Shown one piece after another: positions 34,741-43,144 of a stretch of 64,000 nucleotides of DNA (the stretch's first letter is position 1; each line of letters starts with the position of its first letter). Position numbers and translations under genes: made by a program. The notes under the pieces were generated by a model. It saw only the letters and a list, made by a program, of their open reading frames with translations, had not been told where the DNA came from and searched no databases. Source of the DNA: Nocardioides sp. NBC_00368 (GTDB taxonomy: Bacteria > Actinomycetota > Actinomycetes > Propionibacteriales > Nocardioidaceae); assembly GCF_036090055.1 (NCBI RefSeq), contig NZ_CP107970.1, forward strand, positions 2,482,501-2,546,500, written 5' to 3'.

Positions 34741-35906
34741 GCCTGCTGCTGACCGACATCGGCGAGCTGACCACCCACACCGACGAGCACGGCACCCTCC
34801 ACGACGCTGCCCTGGTGGTCGAGGACGGCCGGATCGCCTGGATCGGCCCCGCCGAGCGGGCCCCAGCAGCCGACTTCCGGGAAGGTCTCGCGGGCCGCGC
34901 AGTGCTCCCGGGCTGGGTCGACTCCCACACCCACCTGGCCTCGATGGGCGACCGTGCCGAGGAGTTCGTCGACCGGATGGCCGGCCGGCCCTACGAGGCC
35001 GGCGGGATCATGCGTACGGTCGAAGCCACCCGCGCCGCCACCGACGACGACCTCCGGGCGCGGGCGCGGTGGCTGCGTACGGAGGCCTACCGTGGCGGCA
35101 CCACGACGATCGAGGCCAAGACCGGCTACGGCCTCGACGTCGAGACCGAGCAACGGCTGGCCAGGATCAGCGCGGAGCACGCCGAGTCGGTCACCTACCT
35201 CGGCGCTCACGTCGTCCCCGCCGGCGCCGACCGTCGTGCCTACATCGACCTGGTGACCGGCCCGATGCTGGCGGCCGTCGCCCCCTACGCGACCCACATC
35301 GACGTCTTCTGCGAGACCGGTGCGTTCGACGTCGAGGAGTCCCGCGAGATCCTCCTCGCCGGTCGCGACGCCGGCCTCGGGGTCAAGGTCCACGGCAACC
35401 AGCTCGGCGAGTCCGGCGGCGTCCAACTCGCCGTCGAGCTGGGCGCGCGGAGCGTCGACCACTGCAACCACCTGAGTCGCGAAGACATCGAGGCGCTCGC
35501 CGGTTCGACGACGGTCGCCACGATCCTTCCCGCCTGCGACCTCTCCACCCGCGAGCCGCTCGCCCCGGCGCGCGACCTGGTCGACGCCGGTGCCACGATC
35601 GCGATCGCCTCCAACTGCAACCCCGGCTCCTCCTTCACGACCTCGATGGCCTTCTGCGTCGCCACCGCCGTGCTCCAGCAGCGGCTGACCTTCGAGGAGG
35701 CCCTGTGGGCGGCCACGGTCGGCGGCGCCACCGCGCTCGGCCTCGACGACTCGGCGGGCCGGATCACGGTGGGCGGCCGTGCCGACCTGCACGCGCTCGA
35801 CGCCCCCTCGGCCAAGCACCTGGCCTACCGCCCCGGCGTGCCCCTCACCCACAAGGTCTGGAAACGCGGCGCGAGCATGTTCACGCCCAGTAATCTCGGC
35901 GGGTGA
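34737..35906 (+). CDS. hutI: imidazolonepropionase
   Basis: HutI opens imidazolone-5-propionate to formiminoglutamate. The 389-residue protein has the amidohydrolase metal motif LPGWVDSHTHLA, KTGYGLDVETE, GAHVVPAG, KVHGNQLGESGG, DHCNHLSREDIEAL and ASNCNPGSSF. ATG 34737 lies within the hutF stop (ATGA). The gene order hutU, M20, hutF, hutI is not pathway order but is common in actinobacteria. Confidence 0.95.
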   Translation: MSLLLTDIGELTTHTDEHGTLHDAALVVEDGRIAWIGPAERAPAADFREGLAGRAVLPGWVDSHTHLASMGDRAEEFVDRMAGRPYEAGGIMRTVEATRAATDDDLRARARWLRTEAYRGGTTTIEAKTGYGLDVETEQRLARISAEHAESVTYLGAHVVPAGADRRAYIDLVTGPMLAAVAPYATHIDVFCETGAFDVEESREILLAGRDAGLGVKVHGNQLGESGGVQLAVELGARSVDHCNHLSREDIEALAGSTTVATILPACDLSTREPLAPARDLVDAGATIAIASNCNPGSSFTTSMAFCVATAVLQQRLTFEEALWAATVGGATALGLDDSAGRITVGGRADLHALDAPSAKHLAYRPGVPLTHKVWKRGASMFTPSNLGG

Positions 35907-36817
35907 CCCAGACCGGCCCGGACCTGCTGACCCAGCGACTCCGGCAGGCCGGGATAGGCGACGTCAGGACCGTCGAGCCGGCGACGGGCGGCCTGGCGGC
36001 CACCGCCGGCGTCGCCCACCGCGCCAACGGCTCGCGGTTGTTCGTGAAGACGTTCACCCAGCCGATGGCCACCGACGCCTTCGCCGCGGAGGCGGAGGGA
36101 CTCGCGGCCCTCCGCGACCTCGGCGGGCTGACGACCCCGGACGTGCTCACCGCCGACTCGCACCTCCTCGTCCTCGCGATGCTCGAGCCGAGACCTTCCA
36201 CCGAGACCTTCTGGACCGACCTGGCCCACGACCTCGCCCGCCTCCACACCACGACGACGCACCATCGGTTCGGGTGGCACCGCGACAACTGGCTCGGCCG
36301 GCGACGACAGCGAAACACCTGGGACGACGACGGCCACACCTTCTTCGCGGAACACCGACTGCTGCGCTGGCTCGAGGAGCCCGCGGTCGCCGCCGCCCTC
36401 GGCCCCGCCGACCGCGCCGCGCTGGAACGGCTCTGCGACCGGCTGCCCGACCTGCTGCCCGACCGCCCGGCGTGCCTGACCCACGGTGACCTGTGGACCC
36501 AGAACATCCTGGCCACCCCCGACGGACGACCCGCACTGATCGACCCGGCCGTCTCCTACATGTGGGCGGAGGTCGACCTCGCCCACCTGTGGACCACATC
36601 GCCGCCTCCCGAGTCGCAGAACTTCTTCGACCTCTACGCCGAGCTCGTCGGGCTCGACCGAGACTGGCGCGACCGGATGCCGATCCTCCAGCTCCGCCAG
36701 CACCTGGCCGTCATCGCCCAGTTCGACGACGACTGGGGAGCCGCCGACACCGTCCGCGCCACCCTCGCCCCCTTCCGCCGCGGCACCCCGACAAGCGCTG
36801 TCACCATGGAGCCATGA
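35903..36817 (+). CDS. fructosamine kinase family protein
   Basis: This 304-residue protein has the aminoglycoside-phosphotransferase-like fold of fructosamine/ketosamine-3-kinases: VKTFTQP (ATP lysine region), LARLHTTTTHHRFGWHRDNWLG, the catalytic THGDLWTQN and metal motif ALIDPAVSYMWAEVDLA. Bacterial members phosphorylate ribulosamines or fructosamines so that glycated amines are repaired. GTG 35903 overlaps the hutI stop (GTGA), so it is read with the hut genes; a link between the two functions is not obvious. Confidence 0.87.
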   Translation: MTQTGPDLLTQRLRQAGIGDVRTVEPATGGLAATAGVAHRANGSRLFVKTFTQPMATDAFAAEAEGLAALRDLGGLTTPDVLTADSHLLVLAMLEPRPSTETFWTDLAHDLARLHTTTTHHRFGWHRDNWLGRRRQRNTWDDDGHTFFAEHRLLRWLEEPAVAAALGPADRAALERLCDRLPDLLPDRPACLTHGDLWTQNILATPDGRPALIDPAVSYMWAEVDLAHLWTTSPPPESQNFFDLYAELVGLDRDWRDRMPILQLRQHLAVIAQFDDDWGAADTVRATLAPFRRGTPTSAVTMEP

Positions 36818-37347
36818 ATCCCAGGACCATCCGACCCGCCACCCCGGCCGACGCCGAGGCGTGCGCGAAGATCTACGAGCCGTACGTCCGGGAGACCGTG
36901 ATCTCCTTCGAGACCGACCCGCCGACGACCGCGGAGATGGCCCGCCGCATCGACGCCGCCACCCGCGCCCACGCCTGGCTGGTCCTGGAGACCGACGGCG
37001 AGGTGACCGGCTACGCCTACGCCACCGAGCACCGCACCCGAGCCGCCTACCGCTGGGCCTGCGACGTCAGCATCTACCTCGACCGCGACCGTCGCGGCAA
37101 CGGCGCCGGCAAGGCCCTCTACGCCGCCCTCCTCCCGATCCTGAGGGAGCGCGGCTACCGCCGGGCACTGGCCGGGATCGCGCTCCCCAACGAGGCGAGC
37201 ATCGGCCTCCACCGCTCGTTCGGCTTCGCCGACGTCGGCGTCTACCGCCGCATCGGCTGGAAGCTCGACGCCTGGCACGACGTCGCCTGGATGCAGCTGG
37301 ACCTTGATCCCGAGGAGCAGCCGACGACCCCCGTGGCCCCGAGGTAG
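36814..37347 (+). CDS. GNAT N-acetyltransferase, phosphinothricin acetyltransferase-like
   Basis: The 177-residue protein resembles the Pat/Bar and MnaT branch of GNAT enzymes: TIRPATPADAEACAKIYEPYV, SFETDPPTTAEMARRI, GYAYATEHRTRAAYRWACDVSIYL, acetyl-CoA loop DRRGNGAGKALYAALL and GFADVGVYRRIGWK. Such enzymes acetylate phosphinothricin, methionine sulfoximine or related amino-acid analogues. The true substrate is unknown. ATG 36814 overlaps the upstream stop (ATGA). Confidence 0.85.
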   Translation: MNPRTIRPATPADAEACAKIYEPYVRETVISFETDPPTTAEMARRIDAATRAHAWLVLETDGEVTGYAYATEHRTRAAYRWACDVSIYLDRDRRGNGAGKALYAALLPILRERGYRRALAGIALPNEASIGLHRSFGFADVGVYRRIGWKLDAWHDVAWMQLDLDPEEQPTTPVAPR

Positions 37348-37390
37348 CCGGATCGACGAGGATCAGGCCGGAGCGAGCCCACAACGCGAA

Positions 37391-37426
37391 AGCGGTCCCT
37401 CCCAGCGCTTGCTGAGAGGGACCGCT
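37391..37426 (-). terminator. terminator after tRNA-Glu copy at 37438
   Basis: Perfect 11-base stem AGCGGTCCCTC with GAGGGACCGCT, followed on the minus strand by TTTCG. It lies 11 bases downstream of the tRNA on that strand. Confidence 0.75.
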
Positions 37427-37437
37427 TCGGTACTTGT

Positions 37438-37509
37438 ACCCCCGACCGGATTTGAACCGGCGTTACCGCCGTGAGAGGGCGACGTCCTAGGCCGCTAGAC
37501 GACGGGGGC
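37438..37509 (-). tRNA. tRNA-Glu (anticodon CTC)
   Basis: Seventy-two bases on the minus strand with acceptor stem GCCCCCG/CGGGGGT, D-arm containing TAGCGGCCTAGG, anticodon loop CTCTCAC (anticodon CTC), and T-arm GGTTCAAATCC. CCA is not encoded. Identical in sequence to the copy at 37687. Confidence 0.95.
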
Positions 37510-37645
37510 TTGCACCGCCTGCACCGGCCTTTCGGCCCCGCAGGCAGGAGAAACATTACCGGATGACCTGCCGATCCCCCACATCGGCACCACCCCTCCG
37601 CGCCGCCCGGACGTCGGCGCCGCCGGGCCTACGGCAGAAATGGCG

Positions 37646-37676
37646 AAGAGCCCCGAGTCAGTGACTCGGGGCTCTT
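37646..37676 (-). terminator. terminator between the two tRNA-Glu genes
   Basis: Perfect 15-base stem AAGAGCCCCGAGTCA with TGACTCGGGGCTCTT and a one-base loop, 11 bases downstream of the tRNA-Glu at 37687 on the minus strand. Confidence 0.7.
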
Positions 37677-37686
37677 CCTGCGTGGT

Positions 37687-37758
37687 ACCCCCGACCGGAT
37701 TTGAACCGGCGTTACCGCCGTGAGAGGGCGACGTCCTAGGCCGCTAGACGACGGGGGC
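37687..37758 (-). tRNA. tRNA-Glu (anticodon CTC), second copy
   Basis: Same 72-base cloverleaf as 37438-37509. Identity extends only a few bases into either flank, so the duplication is old or tightly trimmed. Each copy has its own downstream hairpin. Confidence 0.95.
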
Positions 37759-37822
37759 TTGCAGCGGGTGAAACCTTAGCGAACCGCTTCGGTGACTCCC
37801 AAATCCTCCGGAGAGGATCCGC

Positions 37823-37893
37823 TGGGCTACTAGGACTCGAACCTAGAATAACTGGACCAGAACCAGTCGTGTTGCCAATTACACCATAGCCCA
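37823..37893 (-). tRNA. tRNA-Gln (anticodon CTG)
   Basis: Seventy-one bases on the minus strand: acceptor TGGGCTA/TAGCCCA, D-loop GTAATTGGCAAC, anticodon stem ACTGG/CCAGT around TTCTGGT (anticodon CTG), T-arm GGTTCGAGTCC. It is upstream of the tRNA-Glu genes on the same strand. Confidence 0.95.
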
Positions 37894-38003
37894 TCGCCTT
37901 GCTGGACTAAGCCTCACAAGGACGATCTGGCCCTGGGGATTTCTCCCTCGAACCGAGAGGAAACATTACCGGCGAGGTCCCCCGGCGACGAAATCGGCAC
38001 GCC

Positions 38004-38942
38004 CTAGAGACTCTTCGTCGTGGTCGAGAGCCCTGCCGACCGCGCCGCCCACACGGTCAGCGCCAGGAAGACCCCCGACTGGACCAGGGTGACCGGGATC
38101 CGCCACCACGACCCCTCTGAGGTGTTGAGCACCGCCGAGATGTCGCCGAAGGCGACCGCCATGCCGAGGCTGACGAAGTTGTTGAGGACGTGCATCGCGA
38201 TGCCCGCCTCGATGCCCCCGGTCGCGATCACGCAGATGCCGGCGACGATCCCGAAGGCGAACCGGTCCAGGAACAGAGGGAGGTCCTGGGACCCGTGGGC
38301 GGAGGCGAACAGCAGCGCGGTGATCGTCACCGAGACGGTCCGTGCCCAGGCCATCCCACCGAAGAGCGAGCCGAAGGTCTGGAAGATGTAGCCGCGGAAC
38401 AGGTACTCCTCCCCCGCAGCCTGCAGCGGGGTGAGCAGCACGATCACGAGCACGAAGTCGCGCATCGTGCTCGTGTAGGGGTTGAGCGTGCTGGGCCCGA
38501 GATCGTCGCCCGGGATCGGCAGCCGCGAGGCGATGATGACGGTGACCACCATCGTGATCGCCGCGATCCCGAGACACTGCAGCAGCCACGGCCAGCGGAT
38601 CCGGCGCTCGACCGAGGCGAGCCACCCCGGCCGCAGCCCGTGCAGGGCCCAGCACAGCAGCATGGCGGCCGGGATCGCCCCGGCGAGCGAGAGCAGCAGG
38701 AAGGCCAGCGACTCCGGGGTGACGTTCTCCACGTCGGCGACCCGGGCCATCCCGGTGGCGACGTCGTCGCCGGTGAGCACGAAGAAGAGCTCGAAGCCGA
38801 CCAGCACCACCGCCGGCGAGACGAAGAAGACACACAGTCCGATCAGGATGAGTCCGACCAGCGGTCGCCCCCAGCCGCTGCGCCCGCTGCGCTGCACCTG
38901 GTAGTACGCCAGTCCCGAGGGCGGCTCCATGACCGTGCTCAT
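38004..38942 (-). CDS. CPBP family intramembrane metalloprotease (CAAX protease-like)
   Basis: The 312-residue integral membrane protein has about seven hydrophobic segments and the three CPBP/Abi motifs: AAGEEYLFRGYIFQ (EExxxR), LFASAHGS (FxxxH) and AMHVLNNF (HxxxN). Bacterial members include putative immunity and membrane-protein-processing proteases; the substrate is unknown. It lies downstream of gltX on the same strand with a 19-base gap and may be read through from it. Confidence 0.85.
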   Translation of the reverse strand: MSTVMEPPSGLAYYQVQRSGRSGWGRPLVGLILIGLCVFFVSPAVVLVGFELFFVLTGDDVATGMARVADVENVTPESLAFLLLSLAGAIPAAMLLCWALHGLRPGWLASVERRIRWPWLLQCLGIAAITMVVTVIIASRLPIPGDDLGPSTLNPYTSTMRDFVLVIVLLTPLQAAGEEYLFRGYIFQTFGSLFGGMAWARTVSVTITALLFASAHGSQDLPLFLDRFAFGIVAGICVIATGGIEAGIAMHVLNNFVSLGMAVAFGDISAVLNTSEGSWWRIPVTLVQSGVFLALTVWAARSAGLSTTTKSL

Positions 38943-38961
38943 CCTGCCCGTCCTGCCACGT

Positions 38962-40506
38962 TCAGCTCCTCCCGAGAACCGCCTTCAGGCGCCCCAGCGT
39001 ACGCTCCCGGCCGAGCAGCTCCATGGATTCGAACAGCGGCGGGCTGATCCGCTTGCCGGTGACCGCGACCCGCACCGGGCCGTACGCCTTGCGCGGCTTG
39101 AGCCCCAGACCGTCGATCAGGGCCGCGGTCAGCGCGTCCTGGATGGCGGCCGTCGACCAAGTGGAGAGACCGACAAGGGCGTCGTGCGACGCCCGGACGA
39201 CGCCCAGACCCTCCTCGTCGAGCAGCTTGGCGGCGTCCTCCTCGTCGAGGGCGAAGTCGGCCTCGGGGACGAAGAGGAACCGCAGCATGTCGGAGGCCTC
39301 GCCGAGCTTGTTGATCCGCTCGGCGACCAGCGGCATCGCGGCCTCGAGCATCTGCGCGTCGGCGTCGTGCACGGGATCACCGATGACGCCGTCGGCCTTG
39401 AGGTAGGGAATCACCCGGTGGGTGATCTCCTCGACCGGCAGCAGCCGCATGTGGGAGGCGTTGATCGCCTCGGCCTTCTTGATGTCGAAGCGAGCCGGGT
39501 TCTTGACCACGTCGGAGATCTCGAAGGCCTCGACCATCTCCTCCATGGTGAAGATGTCGCGGTCGGCCGCGATCGCCCAGCCGAGCAGCGCCACGTAGTT
39601 GAGCAGCCCCTCGGGCAGGAAGCCCTCTTCGCGGTACTTCAGCGCGTGCGCCTCGGGGTCGCGCTTGGACAGCTTCTTGTTGCCCTGGCCCATGACGTAG
39701 GGCAGGTGACCGTAGGCCGGCGCGCGCTCGGCCAGACCGATGTCGACGAAGGCGTCGAAGAGCGCGATCTGCCGCGGGGTCGAGGACAGCAGGTCCTCGC
39801 CGCGGAAGACGTGGGTGATGTTCATGGTCGCGTCGTCGACCGGCGCGGTGAGCGTGTAGAGCGGGTCGCCGTTGGCACGCGCGAGCGCGTAGTCGGGGAC
39901 GTGCTTGGTCTCGAAGGTCACCTCGCCGCGGACGAGGTCGTCGAAGGTGATCGAGCCGTCGGGCATGCGGAACCGCGGGACCGAGGAACGGCCCTCCGCC
40001 TCGTACGCCTTGATCTGGTCCTCGGTCAGGTTGCGGCAGTGGTTGTCGTAGCCCTGGGCGGGCGCCTCGCCCTTCTCACCGGCGGCCTTGGCAGCCTTGT
40101 AGGCGGCCAGCCGCTCCTCGTAGCGGGCGGTGACCTCCTCGCCGGTGCAGTAGCACTCGTAGACGTGGGAGGAGGCGCGCAGCCGGCCGAGCGCGTCGGC
40201 GTAGATCTCCGAGCGCTCGGACTGGCGGTAGGGGCCGTAGGGGCCGCCGACCTCGACGCCCTCGTCCCAGTCGAGGCCGAGCCAGCGCATCAGGTCAATG
40301 AGCCCGTCGTAGGACTCCTGGGTGTTGCGCGCCTTGTCGGTGTCCTCGATGCGGAAGACGAACGTGCCGCCGTGGTGACGAGCGAAGGCCCAGTTGAACA
40401 GTGCCGTCCGGACCAGGCCGACGTGGGGCGAACCCGTCGGCGAGGGCGCCATCCGGACCCGGTAGTCCTTGGGCTCGAGTGTGCCGATCACTTCATTGCC
40501 AGTCAA
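38962..40506 (-). CDS. gltX: glutamyl-tRNA synthetase
   Basis: GltX charges tRNA-Glu and, in most actinobacteria, also tRNA-Gln for later amidation. The 514-residue class I enzyme has the HIGH-type motif APSPTGSPHVGLVRTAL, FRIEDTDKAR and the KMSKS-type motif NKKLSKRD near residue 280. The start is TTG 40506, which overlaps the stop of the upstream gene (TTGA); the ATG just inside is out of frame. The cognate tRNA genes lie about 1 kb downstream. Confidence 0.94.
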   Translation of the reverse strand: MTGNEVIGTLEPKDYRVRMAPSPTGSPHVGLVRTALFNWAFARHHGGTFVFRIEDTDKARNTQESYDGLIDLMRWLGLDWDEGVEVGGPYGPYRQSERSEIYADALGRLRASSHVYECYCTGEEVTARYEERLAAYKAAKAAGEKGEAPAQGYDNHCRNLTEDQIKAYEAEGRSSVPRFRMPDGSITFDDLVRGEVTFETKHVPDYALARANGDPLYTLTAPVDDATMNITHVFRGEDLLSSTPRQIALFDAFVDIGLAERAPAYGHLPYVMGQGNKKLSKRDPEAHALKYREEGFLPEGLLNYVALLGWAIAADRDIFTMEEMVEAFEISDVVKNPARFDIKKAEAINASHMRLLPVEEITHRVIPYLKADGVIGDPVHDADAQMLEAAMPLVAERINKLGEASDMLRFLFVPEADFALDEEDAAKLLDEEGLGVVRASHDALVGLSTWSTAAIQDALTAALIDGLGLKPRKAYGPVRVAVTGKRISPPLFESMELLGRERTLGRLKAVLGRS

Positions 40507-41315
40507 CGCTGTGCCACCTTGTTCGTCAGAGCTCCGAGCCCCTCGACGAAGATCTCGATCTCGTCGCCGGGCTCCATGGGGCCGACACCCTCGGGGGTGC
40601 CGGTGAGGATCACATCGCCCGGCAGCAGCGTCATCACGCTGCTGATGTGGGCGATCAGCTTGGGGATGTCGTGGACGAGGTCCTTCGTGGTCCCGTCCTG
40701 GACGACGTCACCGTTGAGGAATGTCTGGATGCGTACGCCGGCCGCCAGCTGCTCCGGCTCGACCTCGGTCTCGATCCAGGGACCGAGCGGGCAGAAGGTG
40801 TCGTAGCCCTTCGCCTGGGAGAAGTGCTTCAGCCGGCGCTGGACGTCGCGGGCGGTGACGTCGTTGGCCACCGTCATCCCGTAGATGACGTCCTTCACCT
40901 TCTCCACCGGGACATCGCGGCAGATCCGACCGATCACGATCGCGAGCTCGCCCTCGAAGTGCAGGTCCTCGACTCCCACGGGCCGCTGGATCGCGTCGTC
41001 CGGGCCGCAGACCGCGGTGTTGGGCTTGATGAAGAAGAGCGGTTCCTCCGGCACCTCGTTGCCCAGCTCGGCGGCGTGCTTGGCGTAATTGCGGGCGACC
41101 GCGACCACCTTGCTGCGCGGGATCACCGGCGCGAGCAGCTTGACGTCGTCGAACTTGTGGACCTGATCGGTGAGGTTGATCCCCGAGAACAGCGGGTCGC
41201 CCTGGAGCGCGACCACGGTCGCGTCCTCGCTGAGCTGGCCGTAGCCGTCGAGGTCCCCCATGACGACGCCGAACTGGGGCTCGCCACCCTTGGTCGTAAA
41301 TCTGGCGATGCGCAC
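40503..41315 (-). CDS. fumarylacetoacetate hydrolase family protein
   Basis: The 270-residue protein has the FAH fold signatures VAVARNYAKHAAELG, FFIKPNTAVCGPDD, the metal ligands in EGELAIVIGR and YGMTVANDVTARD, and VILTGTPEGVGPMEPGD. Members hydrolyse or isomerise beta-diketo acids (for example acylpyruvates or oxaloacetate); the substrate here cannot be told. It is translationally coupled to gltX. GTG start at 41315. Confidence 0.88.
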   Translation of the reverse strand: MRIARFTTKGGEPQFGVVMGDLDGYGQLSEDATVVALQGDPLFSGINLTDQVHKFDDVKLLAPVIPRSKVVAVARNYAKHAAELGNEVPEEPLFFIKPNTAVCGPDDAIQRPVGVEDLHFEGELAIVIGRICRDVPVEKVKDVIYGMTVANDVTARDVQRRLKHFSQAKGYDTFCPLGPWIETEVEPEQLAAGVRIQTFLNGDVVQDGTTKDLVHDIPKLIAHISSVMTLLPGDVILTGTPEGVGPMEPGDEIEIFVEGLGALTNKVAQR

Positions 41316-41407
41316 AGGCTGAGCCTATCCGGACCCGTCGCCACGATTCATTTCACTATCGCTCCGCCGCCGTCGACCACGGCGTCGTGACGGTGCTGCA
41401 CTCCACC

Positions 41408-41432
41408 GGTGGTCGAGCTTGTCGAGACCACC
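41408..41432. repeat. short interspersed inverted repeat upstream of 41447
   Basis: GGTGGTCGAGC, TTG and TCGAGACCACC form an imperfect inverted repeat (arms GGTGGTC and GACCACC). I recall this word as widespread between genes in many actinobacterial genomes. It lies between divergent genes, in the promoter region. Confidence 0.5.
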
Positions 41433-41446
41433 CTTACGCTGGACAT

Positions 41447-42313
41447 GTGCTGTTGTCTCGTGACGAGTGGACCCAGCGGGCACGCTCCCACCGCGAGCGC
41501 CTGGCGCCCTACGTCGAGCCGCATCTCGCCCGGCGCGGCGCCCGGGTCAAGCACCCGGTCAACGACTTCCTCTTCACCTACTACTCCTACCGTCCCGCTC
41601 AGCTGCTGCGCTGGCACCCGGGGTTCGGGGTGACGCTGTCGGACGCCGCGGAGTACGCGGATCTGCGCGGCTATACGAACGGCACGGTCTCGGCGGACTT
41701 CCTCGCCGACAAGCGCCTGCTCGTCGAGACGCTGCTGAAGCTCCTTCGGGCGACCGCTTCGCGCGACGGCAACTTCGGCTGCTTCGGCCTCCATGAGTGG
41801 GCGATGGTCTATCGGCTGACCCCGGAGCAGGTACGCCACGCCGACTGGTCCTTGCGGTTGGGGGCTGCCGGCACCGACCGTGTGGTCGAGTCCCACCGCA
41901 TCGCGTGCAGCCACTTCGACGCGTACCGCTTCTTCACTCCCCCGGCCGCACCGCTCAATACTCTCTCCCCACGATCGGACGACCGCGCGGACTTCGAGCA
42001 GCCGGGGTGCCTGCACGGCAACATGGACCTCTACAAGCACGCCTTCCGGCTCTCACCGCTGATCTCCTCCGATCTCGTCGCCGACTGCTTCGAGCTCGCC
42101 TGGGAGATCCGCACCATGGACATGAAGGCCGCTCCCTACGACCTCGCCGAGCTCGGCCTCGACCCGATCCGGATCGAGACGGCCGCCGGGAAGCAGGAGT
42201 ACGCCGCGGCCCAGCGCGCCTTCGCCGAGCGCGCCGCCCCGCTCCGGGAGCGCCTGATCGCCGAGTGCGAGCGGCTGCTCAGAGAAGTCAGCCGCGCCCC
42301 GAGTCATGGGTGA
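41447..42313 (+). CDS. conserved actinobacterial protein, commonly annotated 3-methyladenine DNA glycosylase
   Basis: The 288-residue protein shows a strongly patterned N-terminus (SRDEWTQRARSHRERL, then KHPVNDFLFTYYSYRPAQLLRWHPGFG) and a His-rich centre (SHRIACSHFDAYRFFTP, CLHGNMDLYKHAFRLSPL) that looks enzymatic. The glycosylase name comes from database custom as I remember it; I see no helix-hairpin-helix or Mpg-like motif to support it. The conserved His, Asp and Cys residues would also fit a metalloenzyme. Start GTG 41447, weak ribosome site. Confidence 0.55.
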   Translation: MLLSRDEWTQRARSHRERLAPYVEPHLARRGARVKHPVNDFLFTYYSYRPAQLLRWHPGFGVTLSDAAEYADLRGYTNGTVSADFLADKRLLVETLLKLLRATASRDGNFGCFGLHEWAMVYRLTPEQVRHADWSLRLGAAGTDRVVESHRIACSHFDAYRFFTPPAAPLNTLSPRSDDRADFEQPGCLHGNMDLYKHAFRLSPLISSDLVADCFELAWEIRTMDMKAAPYDLAELGLDPIRIETAAGKQEYAAAQRAFAERAAPLRERLIAECERLLREVSRAPSHG

Positions 42314-42508
42314 TCTTCTGCAGGATTGCTTCCTCCACAGTGAAGCCGTAATGCGCCGCGACCACAGCGGCCGCGAGATGCCGCGCATCTCCTCACCGCT
42401 TTATCGAACAACCGACGCGAACGTCATGGCGATTCTCGGTCTGCGTCCGCACGTCCGAAGGAAGCCCTACAACCCGCCGACCTCGGGCCCGACTGGCAGG
42501 ATGTTCAG

Positions 42509-42955
42509 GTGCTGCCGAGAGCGACAACACGGGACGAGTGGCTGACATACCTTGGCTGCGCCGTTCTCGTCGCCGTGCTAGGCGCGTGGGTCGCCTTCGA
42601 CGCCAGCGAGTCGCAGACGACGGCGACAGGCGTGGTGACGGCGGGCGGACAGTGGGTCGACTGCCATGTCGAGTTCCGTGACCGAGACGGCGTACGCCAT
42701 GAGTTCACCCAGAACCAAGCGGGCTCGAAAGGTCCCGGGATTCTATCCGCGTGCACGATGGAAGTTGGCCAACAAGCGACGGTCTACTACGACCTCGCCG
42801 ACCCCGAAAATGCCGGACTCGCCGCCCCTGAGAAAGAACGGGCCTTCGGCGTGGTGTTCGTTGCCCTCGGCATCGGTGCAGGCTCGTACGTTCTCTTCCG
42901 GCTTCGCGCCTTAGGTGCAACTTCACAGACGAGGAAATCTCGCCAGCGCCGCTAG
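42509..42955 (+). CDS. DUF3592-like two-helix membrane protein
   Basis: The 148-residue protein has a hydrophobic segment at each end (LGCAVLVAVLGAWVAF and GVVFVALGIGAGSYVLFRL) around a soluble beta-rich middle with VDCHVEFRDRDGVRHEF and QQATVYYDLADPENAGL, the layout of DUF3592 proteins. Function unknown. Its GC content and codon use are lower than the neighbours, as in the flanking 42.3-43.1 kb, which suggests a later arrival. GTG start at 42509. Confidence 0.6.
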   Translation: MLPRATTRDEWLTYLGCAVLVAVLGAWVAFDASESQTTATGVVTAGGQWVDCHVEFRDRDGVRHEFTQNQAGSKGPGILSACTMEVGQQATVYYDLADPENAGLAAPEKERAFGVVFVALGIGAGSYVLFRLRALGATSQTRKSRQRR

Positions 42956-43144
42956 GCACGGCCGACCACCCCGGAGGGTGGACGTGTTGACGATGCAGGT
43001 CGCCATTTTCCGACTGCCGGCGATGGAAGAAGCGACCGATGCGGCGGCCGAGTGCGGCCTTGGCGTACGTCTGCTCGGCCAGGTTCGCGGCGCCGCCCCA
43101 GAAAGCGGTTCATCGACGCGTGCGACCGTCTTCTGGCGCTGACG

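Noticed and set aside
37390..37760. Possible CRISPR-like direct repeats
   Set aside because: The 72-base identical repeats are two tRNA-Glu genes with separate terminators.
42291..42375. Minus-strand frame ending GFTVEEAILQKITHDSGRG
   Set aside because: Looks like a protein end, but a stop lies about 30 codons upstream and the start is unclear; kept only as part of the low-GC patch finding.
42306..42545. 79-codon plus-strand frame
   Set aside because: No ribosome site, no recognisable pattern, and it overlaps both neighbours.
42984..43142. 52-codon frame starting at GTG 42984 with GGAGGGTGG upstream
   Set aside because: The ribosome site is good, but the peptide shows no family feature and lies in a low-GC patch with other debris; not enough support for a gene.
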